Part shown: positions 25,636-36,700 of the stretch, piece after piece
Numbering within the stretch: the stretch's first letter is position 1
Layout: every line of letters starts with the position of its first letter
Origin: Gorsachius magnificus
Lineage: Eukaryota > Chordata > Aves > Pelecaniformes > Ardeidae
Length of the DNA: 64,000 nucleotides
Assembly: GCA_034008185.1 (NCBI GenBank)
Contig: CM067082.1
Span: forward strand, 99,505,311-99,569,310
Reading direction: 5' to 3'
Position numbers and translations under genes: made by a program
Notes under the pieces: model-generated
The model's input: only the letters and a program-made list of their open reading frames with translations
What the model was told of the DNA's origin: nothing
Database searches by the model: none

Positions 25636-26159
25636 TAAGTACTTTCTTCTTTCCTTAAAAGTACATGCTGAGGAAATCTCTCATGACATTTCTTCCCAGC
25701 TCTGCACTAGAAGAAGGGATTGAATGGGCAGTTATGTCCCAGCCCAGGCACTCGCTTTGTCATCTTGTGGGAGGAAAGCATGTACCTTCTGATGGGAGTG
25801 AGAGCTGTGGATCATGTCTAGATCCTTTGACCACCTGAACAAATTTGCAAAAACCAGGTGTGAAGTGACACCTGGTTCATTCAGTTCATCTAGTCTTGCT
25901 GGATGGCAAAACCCCACATCTGTAATCCTAGCAAGGCTCAAAGATAAGCCCTCAGTCTGAAGCAGGACGTGCTCTTGAACTAAATGGTGGCAAATATTTC
26001 TGAGCTGAGCAATACCTGTTCATTTCCCTGTGGATTATTTTTTCTGTCCTTGTAGTAATGTTTAGAAATGCTTGAGCTGTTTCCCTTACATACTGAAACA
26101 CACAAGCTTGAGAACATCAATACTCCCTGTCTCCAAAGTGACCAACCATCAAAGTCTAA
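25636..26159. other. non-coding interval, no gene seen
   Basis: Unique sequence between the CR1 and the GC-rich block. An open frame on the minus strand at 25732-25941 has no recognisable domain. No repeat signature noted. Confidence 0.5.
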
Positions 26160-26470
26160 AGGAGAGCATATGAGCAGTGCAGGTCTACTTCTGCCAGGGT
26201 CCTGGGGTGCTCCTAGGACTCAGTGTCTGGGACTGGCTTCCACTGGGACCCCCACCCACACCATCTCCTGCCAAGGGCCCAGGGGATGGGGTGTCTCAGC
26301 TCAGCCTGGGTCCTTCAGTCCCTGCCTGAGCCATGGTGTAGGTGTCCCTGCCTCTGCTCCTGCCTCCTGGATGGGCCTGGGACCTGCACTGCAAAGAGCT
26401 GACCTCCTGGATGGACCCCTCATGCCTGGGTCATGGCTTCTCATCCATAAAGCTAGGCACAACATAGCAT
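26160..26470. other. GC-rich stretch, no gene assigned
   Basis: Base composition changes abruptly near 26180 to GC-rich, with repeated CCTGG/CTGGG words and two CCTCCTGGATGG copies about 50 bases apart. It returns to AT-rich at about 26470. A plus-strand frame of 134 codons spans 26068-26472 but begins in AT-rich DNA and is rich in Pro, Gly and Ser, as expected from composition alone. It could be a decayed repeat or a GC-rich regulatory or exonic patch. Confidence 0.4.
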
Positions 26471-26625
26471 AACTCTTTTATTCTCTTCTCTTCTATTTGA
26501 TTCGATTCCCTGCGCTCACCATGAGTTGAATAACAATGAGACTGTTATTTGCCTAAAATACCAGGGGTGTTTCAGCTCCAAAAATACTTTCAAGGACACA
26601 AATCACAAAGATTACCAGTAGAAAC
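26471..26625. other. AT-rich gap between the two GC-rich stretches
   Basis: Includes a CT-rich stretch (TTCTCTTCTCTTCTATTTG) near 26483-26501. Nothing else seen. Confidence 0.5.
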
Positions 26626-26668
26626 ATGATTTTATTTTATTCTTCTGACTCAGATTCAGAGCCGATGC

Positions 26669-26932
26669 TCACAGGCATGAACAACTGCATAGCCAGGAGC
26701 AGGCTGATGCATTCTTCAGTTTAGCTTGAAAAAGCGTCCCCTGAAGCCTGGGAAAGGAAAGCCACAGAGCAATGGCCAGTGGCAGCAGGAATACAGGCCA
26801 AACAATCCCTGTATTCTGAACAGTGAGAACTTCAAGAATGAGGATCAATACTGACCACACACAGAAGAAGAAGCAGTGTGCGGTACCATGGGATATTTTC
26901 AAAAGTATGACTCGTATTGATGATATGCACAA
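26669..26932 (-). CDS. hypothetical 87-aa hydrophobic frame
   Basis: A minus-strand frame with two strongly hydrophobic segments, about residues 20-40 (CFFFCVWSVLILILEVLTV) and 44-62 (IVWPVFLLPLAIALWLSF). These are separated by a short NTG-containing turn, like a two-pass membrane hairpin. A basic, Cys-rich tail (KLKNASACSWLCSCSCL) follows. Overlapping AATAAA signals occur about 30 bases after the stop. No signal peptide precedes it and I recognise no family. Two other minus-strand frames overlap its start in different phases, so if real it could be the last part of a spliced or frameshifted gene. Chance hydrophobicity is a serious alternative. Confidence 0.2.
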   Translation of the reverse strand: MCISSIRVILLKISHGTAHCFFFCVWSVLILILEVLTVQNTGIVWPVFLLPLAIALWLSFPRLQGTLFQAKLKNASACSWLCSCSCL

Positions 26933-27378
26933 TTTTTGCCTTCCAAAACTTGCTCCACCACCATGCTGCTTTTACCAGTGATGCATGAAAAGTGCTCTCG
27001 TGCCTGCCCTGCACTTGTATTGCATGCAGGGAGAGCTGAAAAGTGGCAGCTCCTGATGGTGTAACAAGCCTGGAGCCCTTCCAAGCACAGGCTGTGGTTT
27101 TGCACAAGAAAAAAGGACCCCTGGGGAGATGGAGGCAAGGGAAGAGCAGAGCTGGCTCCCGCTCCAAACTTGCAGTGGGCCAGAAGGAGAGCACCAGGGC
27201 AGGCGTGGCCGGGGCGCCAGCAAGGCCCGGGGGCCCCCCTGGGGCCCACCCTGGGACTTTCAAAAGCTTCCTCCCCCCAGATGCGGGGCACGAGGGCCAC
27301 CTGCGTGGAGCAGGAGCAGCAGGCCCCCAGCCAAAATGGCCCAAAAGGGGAGCCCTGGCAAGGGGCCGTGCTGAGTGC

Positions 27379-27480
27379 TGCAGAGGAAGGCAAAAAAACC
27401 CCGGGGCCCAGTGCCAATCTGCCCTGGGGGAAAATTCCTTCCTGACCCCAGCTGGTGCTGGCGATCAGCTATTCCCTGAG
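27379..27480 (-). repeat. possible fragment of a widespread sauropsid repeat
   Basis: Minus-strand wording runs in order GGGTCAGGAAGGAATTTTCC, then CCCAGGGCAGATTGGCACTG, then a G/T run, then GCCTTCCTCTGCAGC. From memory, closely similar text precedes the CR1-type tail in turtle and crocodilian repeats. No octamer tail is seen nearby. The match is recollection only and is not verified. Confidence 0.45.
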
Positions 27481-30400
27481 CAGGTGAGCAAGACTGGCCT
27501 CCTCCGTGTCCCACCGGCTGGCCCCGCCTCCCAGGAGATGCCCAAGCCCTCTTCTTCCTCCACCTGGAGCCCTGTCAGGGTCTTTGGAGAGTGGCCAAAA
27601 GGTCCTGGCCTGATTAACCTTGGGGACAAGAATCCTTTCCATGCTGGCAGGGCACCAGTGGGTGCCCCAAAGCACTGCCACTCCTGGCAACATCTCTGCT
27701 TCCCATTCCTTACGGCTCCTGCCCCTGGCTCCACAGGGGATAAGGATGGTGAGTACTGCAGTGCCCCGCCAGAAGGCATTCCCTTGGTCTTGCCGCTACT
27801 CTCTAGTTGAAAAGGCCTGATGATAGCCTGGGGCACCTCCAGGGCTTGGTGGTTCTTCTCATCTTCTGAGGGGCTTGTGTCTGTCTCCCGAAGGCTGAAG
27901 CAGGATTTCCATCCATCAGATGAGCTTGCAGTGTGGCTCTGCTGGGAGCTGGCCTTGCAGCAGAGAACCTCCAGCAGCCTCGTCCAGGCTCCAGTCTTCC
28001 TCCCTCAGCCCCCACCAAGGAATTCCAGCGACTCCTCAAGGTTTTCCTCTCGGATGTCTTTGGGCTGCACCCCAAAGCAATATATAAGCAATACCTCCTT
28101 ACTGGAAATACACCACTGAAATGGGGCACAAAATCACCATAACTGACTTCATCTGCCTAGAAATTTGAAAATGAATGATTCCAAGTGTGCCTCCATGACA
28201 AAATGGGGATTAACTTTTTCCTAAACCTAAAATGTTTGTGACAAACCATGCATATGACACAGCATCATGAATATCACAAAAGAGCTGTCATTTTTACTTG
28301 ACTCACTGTCATTTGAGCAAGAAGTATTTAACAAGATCTTTGGGACTTGTATTTCACCCGTAATTCACTGGAAATCTAAGCTAGCAATTTTGGTCTAGTT
28401 CTAAATTGTTGTAACAGGTTATAGTCAAATTACGTCCGTGATAGCAGTGAATTGCTTCTCCACATTGACTGACCTACTTCTAGAGATAATGAATGCAACC
28501 AGAAATGTTGTTCTCTTACAAGAAAGAGGAAAATTATGTAACTAGTTAAAAAGGGGATTCGTGGGGGAATTTTAAAAAAAATTTATATAAACTGGAAAAC
28601 AATTCTCTAGGTTTCCAAACTAGAATTAAAAACTATATTTAAGGAACAAGTTTTTTTCAAATGTTCAGGAATTCAAAAGGTATATTTTGTCTGCCTAAAA
28701 GAAGTCTACAGTAAGTAAAACTATAACTCAAATTTTAGATGAGGAAAGTCAGTTTCAGATTTATTGTTCCCCATTCTAAATTAAGTAACTTTTTTCTTTC
28801 AGCTATTTTGCCTTCTTGAAAAATGGGTTCCACTCAAAACTGACTTTTACTGAACATAATTTTAAAATACGGGATGACCTCTAGGCTGACCTCCCCATAG
28901 CAGATGCAGTATGAAAACAGGGATTGTGACCACAGTAAGCAGTTCCCATGCAACACGACACAGAGTATACACCATAACAAATTATGTTACTAAGTGGTTC
29001 AGGTCCTAGCACTCAGTGATTCTACATCTGTTCCAGTTGTAAATGTCAAATAGATGAACGAAATCACTGAAGTGTGATGAAACAGAGCAAGCCACTGATG
29101 AGAGTCCTATACAAGGCCTTTAACCTAATGCTCTACTTCTAGAAATGGTCTGGTCTGTGCAAAATAAAGGTAAAATTTTCCCAATCTCTACCTATGCAGC
29201 AGGAATCCAGTTTAGAGGTATCTGAATAATACAGACTTTGCATCTAACTAATCTTTCTCCATGTTTTTATATGCCAAAAGCCCCTTAACCATGAAGAAAG
29301 CCTCTAGAGTTTTTAAATTGTTGTTCTGACTTCTAGGTGGAGCTAGACAATGTTCTTCACCTGATTTCAGGAGTGACTGAAATATCAAATCGAACTCTTT
29401 AATATTATTAGTAATAGCATATCTGCACACAATTAAGATGTAGCTCTAAAGAAACTATTTTTCTTGACCCTTCAAAAGATAGCTTCAAAAATAATATAGG
29501 AAGCAACTGGAATTGTCTGTTTGGATATTTCTTTAAAGAACAGTGCAGATAAATACACCTTTATGTTTGAGCTAAAAAGCTGAGGGAAAAAAACAAAAGA
29601 AAACTCTTCTCAACTGCACGTTCTCTACTTTCACTCCCCTTCCCGCCACCCACCCCCCCCAGCTCTCTAACTTTGACATATAAAAATACACACTGTAAGC
29701 TATTTGTAGGCCATGTCTATTGTACATGGAAGTTAGGAGATCTAGGAGCTCACGGAAGCTTTTTCTGGCAAGTCCATTTCTCCATACTCTTTTTCAGTTG
29801 GGATTAAAGCAAGCCTGATAGGCGACCTGTCCATAGGACCACAACTCTACTATAAGTTTGTATACTCTGGGCTCTTTCAACTTGTATTCTATCTGGTTTT
29901 GAGTCAGAATGGTACACATTTCCAAACCTTGCTCCAGAAGAGATATTAATTTGTATTTTTTTTTTCTTGACATAAAAGCAAGGATTCTTGCACCATTACA
30001 CATACCCAGCAATAGAGTTCAGAAAAACAACAGTTACTGGATTCATGATGAAGCCAGAATTGTAACATAGAGTTACTTTTCTCTGGGTGAAAGTGGCAGG
30101 ATTGCATGGGAAACTGTTCAAACACCTAGAGAGGGGTTGGGGAGCCAGGCCTCATCGTGGCAGGCGTGGACAGAAATTATCACATTTTTAACCTATGTGC
30201 GTTTTTGACAAAATCGATCTGCCCTGTGCTAGCCATATATTATACAGATTCTCTTTCTCTAAACCACTCACCATCAATCATCATCACAAGAGTATGTGAG
30301 AGCACACGGCTGAACTGACTGTGCAAAATTCCTCATCCTTTGAGTACACAGATCCAGTGTTAGGAAGAAGCAACATCTTTCTGCTTCAGCAGAGCCAAAA

Positions 30401-31646
30401 AAGCTGCAACTGGGATGAGGAAAATCTACTCCTATTTCAAGACCAGGCAGCACATCCCCTGACCCCTGTTGGGTTAAGTGCTTTAGAGATACCAAAGATG
30501 ACACTGACACTGCTGGGAGGAGCTGATCATCAAGATCCTTTTTCCTTGAAACTAAAATCTCTCACACAGTAATTATGTTGAGAAATGTATAATAATTGAT
30601 CTTAAATGAAATAACGAAGGAAGACATTCAGTTGAGAAATAATCTCTAATGGCCTGAATATGATAAGCACGTATTGAAGCATTGTAACACATTCAGTTTC
30701 ATCTCTCACATTTTCAAACTCTGCAACAGCACATGCTGGCAGTCTGAGTGTAGGTAGACCCCGGACAGGCCATGCATTGGTATCTGATGAAACCCAAGAG
30801 AGACATTTGCCTTTGAATTACAACTGATTATTTAAAATCTTCCACTGAAATTATTTTTTCTCCCACATTAACCTAACTTCAGACACTGAATTAGTACTTC
30901 AGTAATTCTAAAGTTTACCTGAAAACTGCTGCCTTACATTATTCAGTATTTCCCTTTGAAAATTCAAAAATTCACAAAATTAGGAGGCAATGACCTCAAG
31001 AAGACATAACTTGCTGGAAGTCACTCCTGTTCTTAACTGGTCATTACAAATAACATCTAGTCAGAAGTCTGTGACTGAGTAGCTGAACAAAAAAATCTTA
31101 GTACATTTGAACATTATCTACTGAGGTTATGGGGAAGAATGCAGCTTGCTTCACTATATAATACTGCAGAAAAAAAATATCGGTTCTGAATTAGTACTTG
31201 CCATCCTTAAAATTCCAGTGGATTGACATAAGACACTGAAGAAAAGAGAAAGTTTTTGGGAATTCATTATCTCAATTTACAGAAGGCAATTTCCTCAGTG
31301 CTCAGGTTGTGTGTGTTGCAGACACACCCTCAGAGGCCTGAGTATTCTGTGCACCTTCTCAGAGCTCAGAAGCATTTCTGAAGAGAACAGTTATAAAAGA
31401 ATTCACTTGCTTAGGCTTAGGGAGCCAAGAATTTGGACAGGGTCCTACACCAGCAAGACCACTCAAACACTGGGAATTTATACCAATTCTTAAACCCTAG
31501 TCATGAGAAGATCTGAAGTTACTGCACAGACTACAGTGAACAGTATCCAGAAGTTCTTTGCTTTGTTCTTTTATCTTTCCTGTAAGTATAAAACCAGAAG
31601 TGATATCTATATTGAAATGATTACAGAATATATACTAAAGAATTTG

Positions 31647-31664
31647 AAAAAAAAAAAAAAAAAA
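31647..31664. repeat. poly-A homopolymer (18 A)
   Basis: Eighteen A between AATTTG and GCTTGCC. Nothing upstream resembles a retroposon body that I recognise. The local 71-codon open frame that ends in polylysine is an artefact of this run. Confidence 0.85.
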
Positions 31665-33128
31665 GCTTGCCTGTCTGGGGAATTTTTTTCCTTTACTTTT
31701 GAGAAAGAGTTAAACTAGAGATGTTCTATGTAATTTTTTTAGATAAATTTATATTTTCTTGATCAGAACAATGATTTCCTATGCTTAGGAAACCCTTCTG
31801 CAGCCACAGATATTTACAAAACCATGCCTTTGCTTTAACATCAAAAAAACAAAACACCACAAACCTACATAAAAAAAAAATAGTACTTGAACAGGAAGAT
31901 TTCTTTAATTTTTCTCAAAGAATTCTAAGTAAGGAAAGTTGAAAAGCCATTTAAATTACTTCCATCCAGGTAGTCTTAACATATTTCAAATGTACCAGAT
32001 TTGTATGTTTTATCATTATTCCCCTACAGCTCACAGAAATTGAAGTTGTTCAACTTCTATTAATGATCCCCAGGTAGCAGCAGAGTATTTCTAGCTAGTT
32101 TCAAATTCCAGATCTGAGCAAGAGACCAGTCAGGCTGTCTCACTCAAAACAATAACCCTGCTGAGGCACTTTTTCTTGCCTGGGTCTATGAGATCTAAAA
32201 TGCTGACTCTGGCCAACATATCAGCATGCAAAATTAAATGAGTCTGATTGCTCTCCAACTTAAAACCAAGAAAATCAGGGGTAATTGCACTCCAGGGGAA
32301 TAGATGTTCAAGTGAAGAACTGGTATTGCAGAGAACTAGAAAAAGAAAAGGATGAATATTGTCTCTGCCTCATTAAAAATAAAATCAACCAATTTAAGAT
32401 AAGTTTTATAACATGTAGCACTGAAAGGTCAGTGACTTTTACTTATAGGATATTTCTTATTTATTTTTTTCTAAAAATCAAATCTTCAAGTTATCAGGTT
32501 TGCTAAGCTTCCTGAACATGATCTCTGTTATTTCAATTTAATGTTACTGTTGCAATCCAGCTACTGTCTCCTGTGCTCTTGTTCTAGCCTTTTTCTGACA
32601 CTACCAAATTACAAGATTGATAAACTTTTACTGATCAGATAAAAATTCTTGCTTATTGAAAATTACAACTATCACATCTTTCCATGTATCAAAATACGTA
32701 TTACAATTCCAAAAATACCTTTATTTCTGACATCCAAAGAACTAGAATTAAGGCCCTGTTCACCAAGAAGACTCAATGAAAGACCATTTCGGATTCAGTC
32801 ATTTCCACTCTGCAATAATAAAGCTGTAACACTGACAACAAAACAGCTGTGGAAATCGTTAGTAATCCAAAGCTGCTGAAAACAGGAGGGAAAAAACACA
32901 TTGATTTCTTACTTTAAGTAATTTGAACAAAATCAGAGTGAAGATTTTAAGGCACTGACACAACATTGCCATGCTAGTCTATAATAGTTTTAGAAGTAGT
33001 GTGACTTTTAGGAAAAAGTAAAGGAAAAACCCAGAACTATCTTCTCTCCCCAGCAATCCAACCAACTGAAAAAAGCAAAAACTAAGTAAAACCAAATCCA
33101 GTTTTAACTCAGTGTTTAGAAACAGCAC

Positions 33129-33150
33129 TTTGGGAGTCATTTGGGAGTCA
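33129..33150. repeat. exact 11-bp tandem duplication
   Basis: TTTGGGAGTCA occurs twice with no spacer. Perfect identity suggests a recent slippage event. Confidence 0.9.
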
Positions 33151-33622
33151 TTGCAGTATTATGAAATCATATGTACAGTATTCATACCATGAAGATTTTA
33201 GAAACCAGGAAAATTGAGGTCTTTTTAAATGTAGTCAATCAGAAGACTCAAAAAGCCGTTTACCCTGTATGTATTTGCTAAATGAATTAGATATAACTTT
33301 ACAGCTAAGCTGAACAATTCAAACAAAAATAAAACAGTACTTCCTTCTTTTAAAATCCTGAAGTGTGTTGGTAAGCAGAAACCTAAGGACTTCAACTATC
33401 TGATCAAACTTTGAAGGATTCCCATAATTCCTAGAAATCCATAAACACAGACCCACTAGCAATTTCTTTTTAAAAAGAAAATTACTTAGTAAATAGAAGA
33501 AATGGACAGAATAGCTTTAAAAGGTAATTTTGAAATAAATTATTAATTAAAAAATCAAATACTGCAAAGCTAGGATTAAAGAAGTAATTTGGTTTTGTAC
33601 ATAAATATTTCTGTTTTTTTAG

Positions 33623-33761
33623 GAAACTAAACAATGAGCAAACTTGTATCTATCCTTCTTTCCCTGACCTTTCTGACATCTGCAGAAATGCATTCTGGAT
33701 TTTATTCTGTCATCTATGAGATTGGAAATGAAATGCTGCATTTGATCACAAGCATCAAGCA
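33623..33761 (+). CDS. candidate first coding exon of a secreted protein (prolyl 4-hydroxylase alpha-like N terminus?)
   Basis: A splice-acceptor-like tract (CTGTTTTTTTAG, AG at 33621-33622) precedes 11 bases and an ATG at 33634. The frame encodes 42 codons and stops only if read past a donor-like GTAAGC at 33762, which would leave phase 2 (CA|GTAAGC). The peptide begins MSKLVSILLSLTFLTSA, a textbook signal peptide with cleavage expected after Ala17. It continues EMHSGFYSVIYEIG and LHLITSIK. From memory, mature alpha subunits of collagen prolyl 4-hydroxylase begin with GFFTSI and reach LVTSLK about 20 residues later. The spacing here is similar with a three-residue gap. If correct, this would be an ER protein of collagen maturation. 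No downstream exon with a substrate-binding or catalytic domain was found in the window, so it may be partial, decayed or chance. Confidence 0.38.
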
Positions 33762-36700
33762 GTAAGCCAAGCAGAAGATACATAAGCATACATGGTCTAT
33801 TGCCCACTGTGATTGAGCTGGGGAAATCTGAAAGCGGTACCCTGGTTTTATATATGATACAAAAACATACATGTGTGCACAGAACAGAGAAAGGCATCAA
33901 AAAAACAAAGACAATTTTTATTCAGGCAATTTTTCATAGTTTTTTGTTTTCTTTTAGTTTATTTTTTTTAAATAATTTGAATGTTAAAAAAAATCAACTG
34001 CACAGAAAAAAAAATTAAGAAATGAAAGCCCATTTTCTTATGGTGGGTTTCCTTCAAATCTTATTAAAATAAATGTAAAGACTCCATTGTGATCTGTTTT
34101 CATAGTAGAAATAAATAATTAGGGTTACAGGACATACATAGTTACAGGCAAGCAATACATTTTTATTATTTTTTTTTTAATCAAAGTGAAGGTATATATC
34201 ATGAAAACAATCAGGTAACTATTTTTGATACTGGTACACCTTATAGGTTTTTTTAAAAATAATTTAGAGGAGATCAGAAACAAAAGTTGATCATTCTTTT
34301 AAAGGTGGAATGAATAGAAATGGCTCATGCACAGACCAGTCATATCTCTAAGTTTACTCAGTTCCCATTTCATTTTCATTCCACAGTAATGCCATCATTT
34401 CTCACTCATCTGCCACTGCATGACTCCTACTGGAAATCACCTATCATCTACTGATCAACATCTGTCCCTGGTGCACAGATCAGCAAAAGCAGCTGTAAAA
34501 TTAAGTTGCTAGAAAGCATTCCTATTCTTTCCTTCCCTTATTTGAACAAATCTTGAAAAAGAAGCTTCTCTACAGTTTCAACCTTTACCACCTGCCTTTA
34601 AAAACATATATGTACTATGCATGCACTCATCTCAGGACCTCATGATGTGGATGCAAACGGTTCCAGGTGTCTTGTGTAACTCGATACATGGTACGTTATG
34701 TATTTGCATTAAAGTATTATTAATGCTTCAGATTTCTGAAGTCTTTGTGAGTGTATCTTTTTATGAAAAAAATCCAAACAATTTTTTTAAGTTATTGAGA
34801 CTATTCTTAGTCCTATTAGGCTGTAAAACTGAATTCCTTTGGTAAGTGCAAGCCTAATTGTAGAGTGTGTAGAAGAAAATTACTTAATACATTTGGCAAT
34901 CCCTTAAAAATGACACAAAATAGCTTTTACCATGAAAAATAAAAATGTCAAATCCTGATGGATCACCAGATACTGAATGCTAGGTAGGTTTCATGTTTGG
35001 AGCATTGAAAACTATGATAAGCTGAATCTGAGCAATTTGGGGATAGAAGGTACTATTCCAAGAGAAGAAAAAAGTATTACTGAGGGAGATTGGTAAAAGA
35101 AAGGTATTTTCACACAGAATCGACCTAATGGCTTGAAATGTCAGAGACTGCGAAGCTGGTTCACTACTGTCTTTTACCAGATTTAGTAGCATTAGACTTG
35201 AAGAAATTGAGTGCAAAATGTTGAATGAGAGCCTTATACAGCAGAGCATGACACATGTCTTGCAGAGGTATAAAATGCAGAAAGCTAGAAAACCACTTCA
35301 GGACTAAAAGAAATACAGGTGAGCAGAATACAGGTGAGGTATTCAGGCACACTAAACACCATTAAAATTCTACTGTCTAGCCATTGTATTTCTCTATTCC
35401 ATGTTGTATCTGTAAAGTTGCATGTGTGAATACAGCAAGGTCAAAGTAGAGAAATACTTTATAAAGACTTAACACACTGCTCTCAGATGACTACTGATGA
35501 GGAATGCATGTGCAAATATATAAGGATGGCTTCAGTTTTTTCAGATAGTAGCAACATTTTGTAGTCCATAGTGCAGTCCATAGAAAACTACTATTTTTAA
35601 AAGCATATTGAAATCTTAAAAACAATCTGCAGACATTTTTTCCCAAAGCTACGTACCCTAGTAAAGCTGAGAAGGGTTAAAGACATAAGCATTCCTGAAC
35701 TGGGACAGTTTGTATGGACTCTGTTAGTCCTTTCAATGTCATTTATTCAGGCTAAAATAGAGAAAGATGCAATTTATTAATTATATGAACAACTTGTTTC
35801 CACAGTTATAAAGAAACTTCTTGTTTGTATCTGTGAAAAACTCTGAAAAGCAGAGATCTCTCAAAGTCAGATCTAATATTGCTCTCTTTGTAAAAGAATA
35901 AATAGGAAATCACATGGCCATTGCAGGCAAGAGCCTCAGACAGCCTGTGTGTGAGTACACAGTAACAAGCTTTACACCATTACCAACAGCACATTTTCTG
36001 ATGTGCAAATACGTCCTGAATGTTTGCATGCAGAAGGCAAGGTTGATGAGATCAAACAGCATACAAGTCTGGTCAGGTCAATTTGTAGCAGCAGTAGCAT
36101 GAATACCCTCCAGTATTGGAACTTCATCTCGAGAATGGGAGAGGTGGCACAAAAGATTACAGCAGCTTGCACATTAGTTTGCATTTGCTGTCTGCCTCAG
36201 GTGTCCAGCAGATACCCATCCTGACAACAGAGCAATATAGCTTGTGCTGAATTGTGATTTATTGCTTTTAGCTACAAACTTTTAAAAGTACCCTTTACAA
36301 TTTGTTTTGCTTTGCTATTTTAAGTATTAGCAACTTAGCTAAAAAGCTCTTCCCAACTTGCACAGCTCAAAAATCCCATGAGATCTCTGTCTAAGGTTGG
36401 ACTTGTTCAGAAACTCTCAGGGAAGACGTTAAGTTTTTATAGATACACATGAGTTTTAACTCCACAAGTTCTTTCTTCATAGATGTTATGCTCATCATCC
36501 ATGCTACCAAAAATAGCATATGCAACTCTTTTTACTCTTGGCAATTGTGTACCAAATAATTGTATTTAACAGAGCTGGTAGAGGAATGCTTACACAATGA
36601 GGTATATATAAAGTGACTGAATGATCAAATTGCATATTTCAAGAGTATAAATATTTAAGTTTCCACGCAAGTAGTGTTCAGCAGAAGTTGTTTTCTCTTG

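Larger units (their letters stand above)
26626..28135 (-). other. GC-rich block, possible decayed gene or retroposon on the minus strand
   Basis: The most GC-rich 1.5 kb of the window. Long overlapping frames exist on both strands: plus 27043-27810 (255 codons), and minus 27417-26899 (172), 27344-26832 (170), 27836-27465 (123) and 28129-27803 (108). The minus strand is favoured for three reasons. Its frames chain from 28129 down to 26669. Two overlapping AATAAA signals lie at 26641-26631 on that strand, just past the last frame. The motif at 27480-27379 reads in that direction like a repeat I remember from turtle and crocodilian DNA. CpG is depleted (roughly twenty by eye in the richest kilobase), so it is not a CpG island. 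The protein product is not recognised. It could be a decayed gene, the 3' end of an old retroelement, or composition-driven open frames. Confidence 0.35.
28136..33622. other. unique AT-rich DNA, no gene seen
   Basis: About 5.5 kb with no recognised gene or interspersed repeat. It contains a C-rich run near 29648-29660, A18 at 31647-31664 and an exact 11-base tandem duplication at 33129-33150. Local open frames are short and unsupported. Confidence 0.6.

Noticed and set aside
27129..27445. further short plus-strand frames in the same block
   Set aside because: Mutually overlapping in different phases; at most one could be real and none has support.
27043..27810. 255-codon plus-strand open frame in the GC-rich block
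   Set aside because: Pro/Gly/Ala-rich sequence with no motif or signal peptide, in DNA where stop codons are rare by composition; frames on the opposite strand overlap it. Left as part of the block and not called a gene.
26626..28135. CpG island
   Set aside because: GC is high but CpG dinucleotides are scarce relative to GC content by eye count.
33619..33900. 93-codon minus-strand frame
   Set aside because: Antisense to the better supported plus-strand exon candidate at 33623-33761; hydrophobic stretch mirrors the signal-peptide codons.
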